Positions 63,462-64,000 of a stretch of 64,000 nt of DNA are shown in pieces. A program made the translations under genes and the position numbers. Each line of letters begins with the position of its first letter. Within the stretch, counting starts at the first letter, position 1. The DNA lies in contig JBGTCD010000001.1 of assembly GCA_041749015.1 (NCBI GenBank), forward strand, positions 4,383 to 68,382, given 5' to 3'. The DNA is from JBGTCD01 sp041749015 (GTDB taxonomy: Bacteria; Bacteroidota; Bacteroidia; Cytophagales; Cyclobacteriaceae). Below the pieces are notes generated by a model. That model had not been told where the DNA came from. It worked only from the letters and a program-made list of their open reading frames with translations, and did not search any database.

Positions 63462-64000
63462 ACTTTAAGAAGCGCCTTAAAAAAATCCATGTTATCCCTT
63501 TTATTTTTCACCACAAGTAACGGGATATCATCTGCTACCTTGGTCATTTTATCAGATTTACTGCCAAGAAGGAAAGAGGCAGCTTTGGTACGGCCTTTTG
63601 AACCCATTATTAATAAATCCACTTGTTCTTTTTTGGCTGTCAGGTAGGTAGTTTTGGCTGTATCATGGTCATCCTCAAGTGTGAACAAGCAGTTTATATT
63701 ACTTTTTTCAATTTCATTTTCCTTTAGGAAATTTTCAAAATCATTCTGAGCATGAGTTTTCATTATTTCCGTAAACTCTTCAAATGACTTACCAGTTTTA
63801 TGGTAGCCAGAGGGAACGGAATAGGTATTTTGGGCCCGAATTTCTGCTTTTGACGTTTTACTTATATTATAGCCATGGATCAGCGCATGTGCGGCATTTT
63901 TGGAAAAATCCACAGGCACCATAATTTTTTTGATGGAAGTTGGGGGATTTTCAGGTATAAAGAGAATCGAGCAGTTAGAGATGTTGACCAACCTACTCGG
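63458..64000 (-). CDS. Universal stress protein, partial at the right edge
   Basis: This frame is open to the window edge, so the 5' end is missing. Residues KKIMVPVDFSKNAAHALIHG start a full UspA domain, which ends LLIMGSKGRTKAASFLLGSK and DIPLLVVKNK; the G-S-(K)-G pattern fits nucleotide-binding members. Before it, NISNCSILFIPENPP is the usual last strand of a preceding UspA domain, so the complete protein is probably a two-domain UspA of about 280 aa. The TTG at 63991 is not the true start. Confidence 0.85.
   Translation of the reverse strand, partial: PSRLVNISNCSILFIPENPPTSIKKIMVPVDFSKNAAHALIHGYNISKTSKAEIRAQNTYSVPSGYHKTGKSFEEFTEIMKTHAQNDFENFLKENEIEKSNINCLFTLEDDHDTAKTTYLTAKKEQVDLLIMGSKGRTKAASFLLGSKSDKMTKVADDIPLLVVKNKRDNMDFFKALLKV

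Overview
The window comes from a member of the Bacteroidota, most likely a Cytophagales-type gliding or marine bacterium. The signs are: type IX secretion (T9SS) cargo with type A and type B C-terminal sorting domains, a PorP/SprF partner protein, the Bacteroidota arginine gene order with the argF'-type carbamoyltransferase, promoters of the TTTG...TAnnTTTG class, weak Shine-Dalgarno sites and several TTG/GTG starts. There is no rRNA, CRISPR array, phage module or complete insertion sequence. One tRNA gene (tRNA-Val, anticodon TAC) lies at 40076-40150.

1-13 kb is a cell-surface region: a beta-helix protein, a type B T9SS protein with its PorP/SprF partner, and two very long repeat proteins (1800 and 942 aa) whose C-terminal 150 residues are nearly the same. 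13-21.5 kb starts with a TPR-histidine kinase and LuxR-type response regulator, then a secreted HExxH protein, three tandem related membrane proteins, an amidohydrolase gene broken by one in-frame TAA, and an AAA ATPase between two 94-bp direct repeats. 21.6-27.1 kb holds a third large T9SS protein, a lipoprotein, a beta-barrel protein and an unusual periplasmic-domain plus K+-channel-pore protein.

27-40 kb is mostly housekeeping: homogentisate dioxygenase, a C-terminal processing protease, a hemerythrin-type RIC protein, RuvX, peptide deformylase, a nitrilase-family amidase with no normal start codon, an FG-GAP T9SS protein, MurF, DUF2461 and an AsmA-like protein. Next to tRNA-Val (40.1-41.2 kb) is the most unusual area: two tandem copies of a tiny GIY-YIG nuclease gene, separated and bounded by copies of the tRNA 3' end, most of them followed by a small hairpin.

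44.7-51.1 kb is the arginine cluster on the minus strand (GNAT, argG, argC, argF', argB, then argE). argE is split from argB by a roughly 600-bp insertion that duplicated the argB/argE junction. argD and argH are not here. 51.4-64 kb has a cytochrome c-like lipoprotein, a mazG-SLC13-DUF202 operon, an AT-rich cassette of three unknown genes, glmM, a CPBP-type membrane protein with altered motif, recX, a YcxB-like protein, nadC, gpmI, a lipoprotein, and the 3' part of a two-domain universal stress protein gene that runs off the right edge.

The best candidates for something undescribed are the tRNA-Val/GIY-YIG cassettes, the repeat-flanked ATPase, the arg-operon insertion, the channel-like protein and the AT-rich three-gene cassette. 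All functional assignments come from reading motifs; no database search was run.
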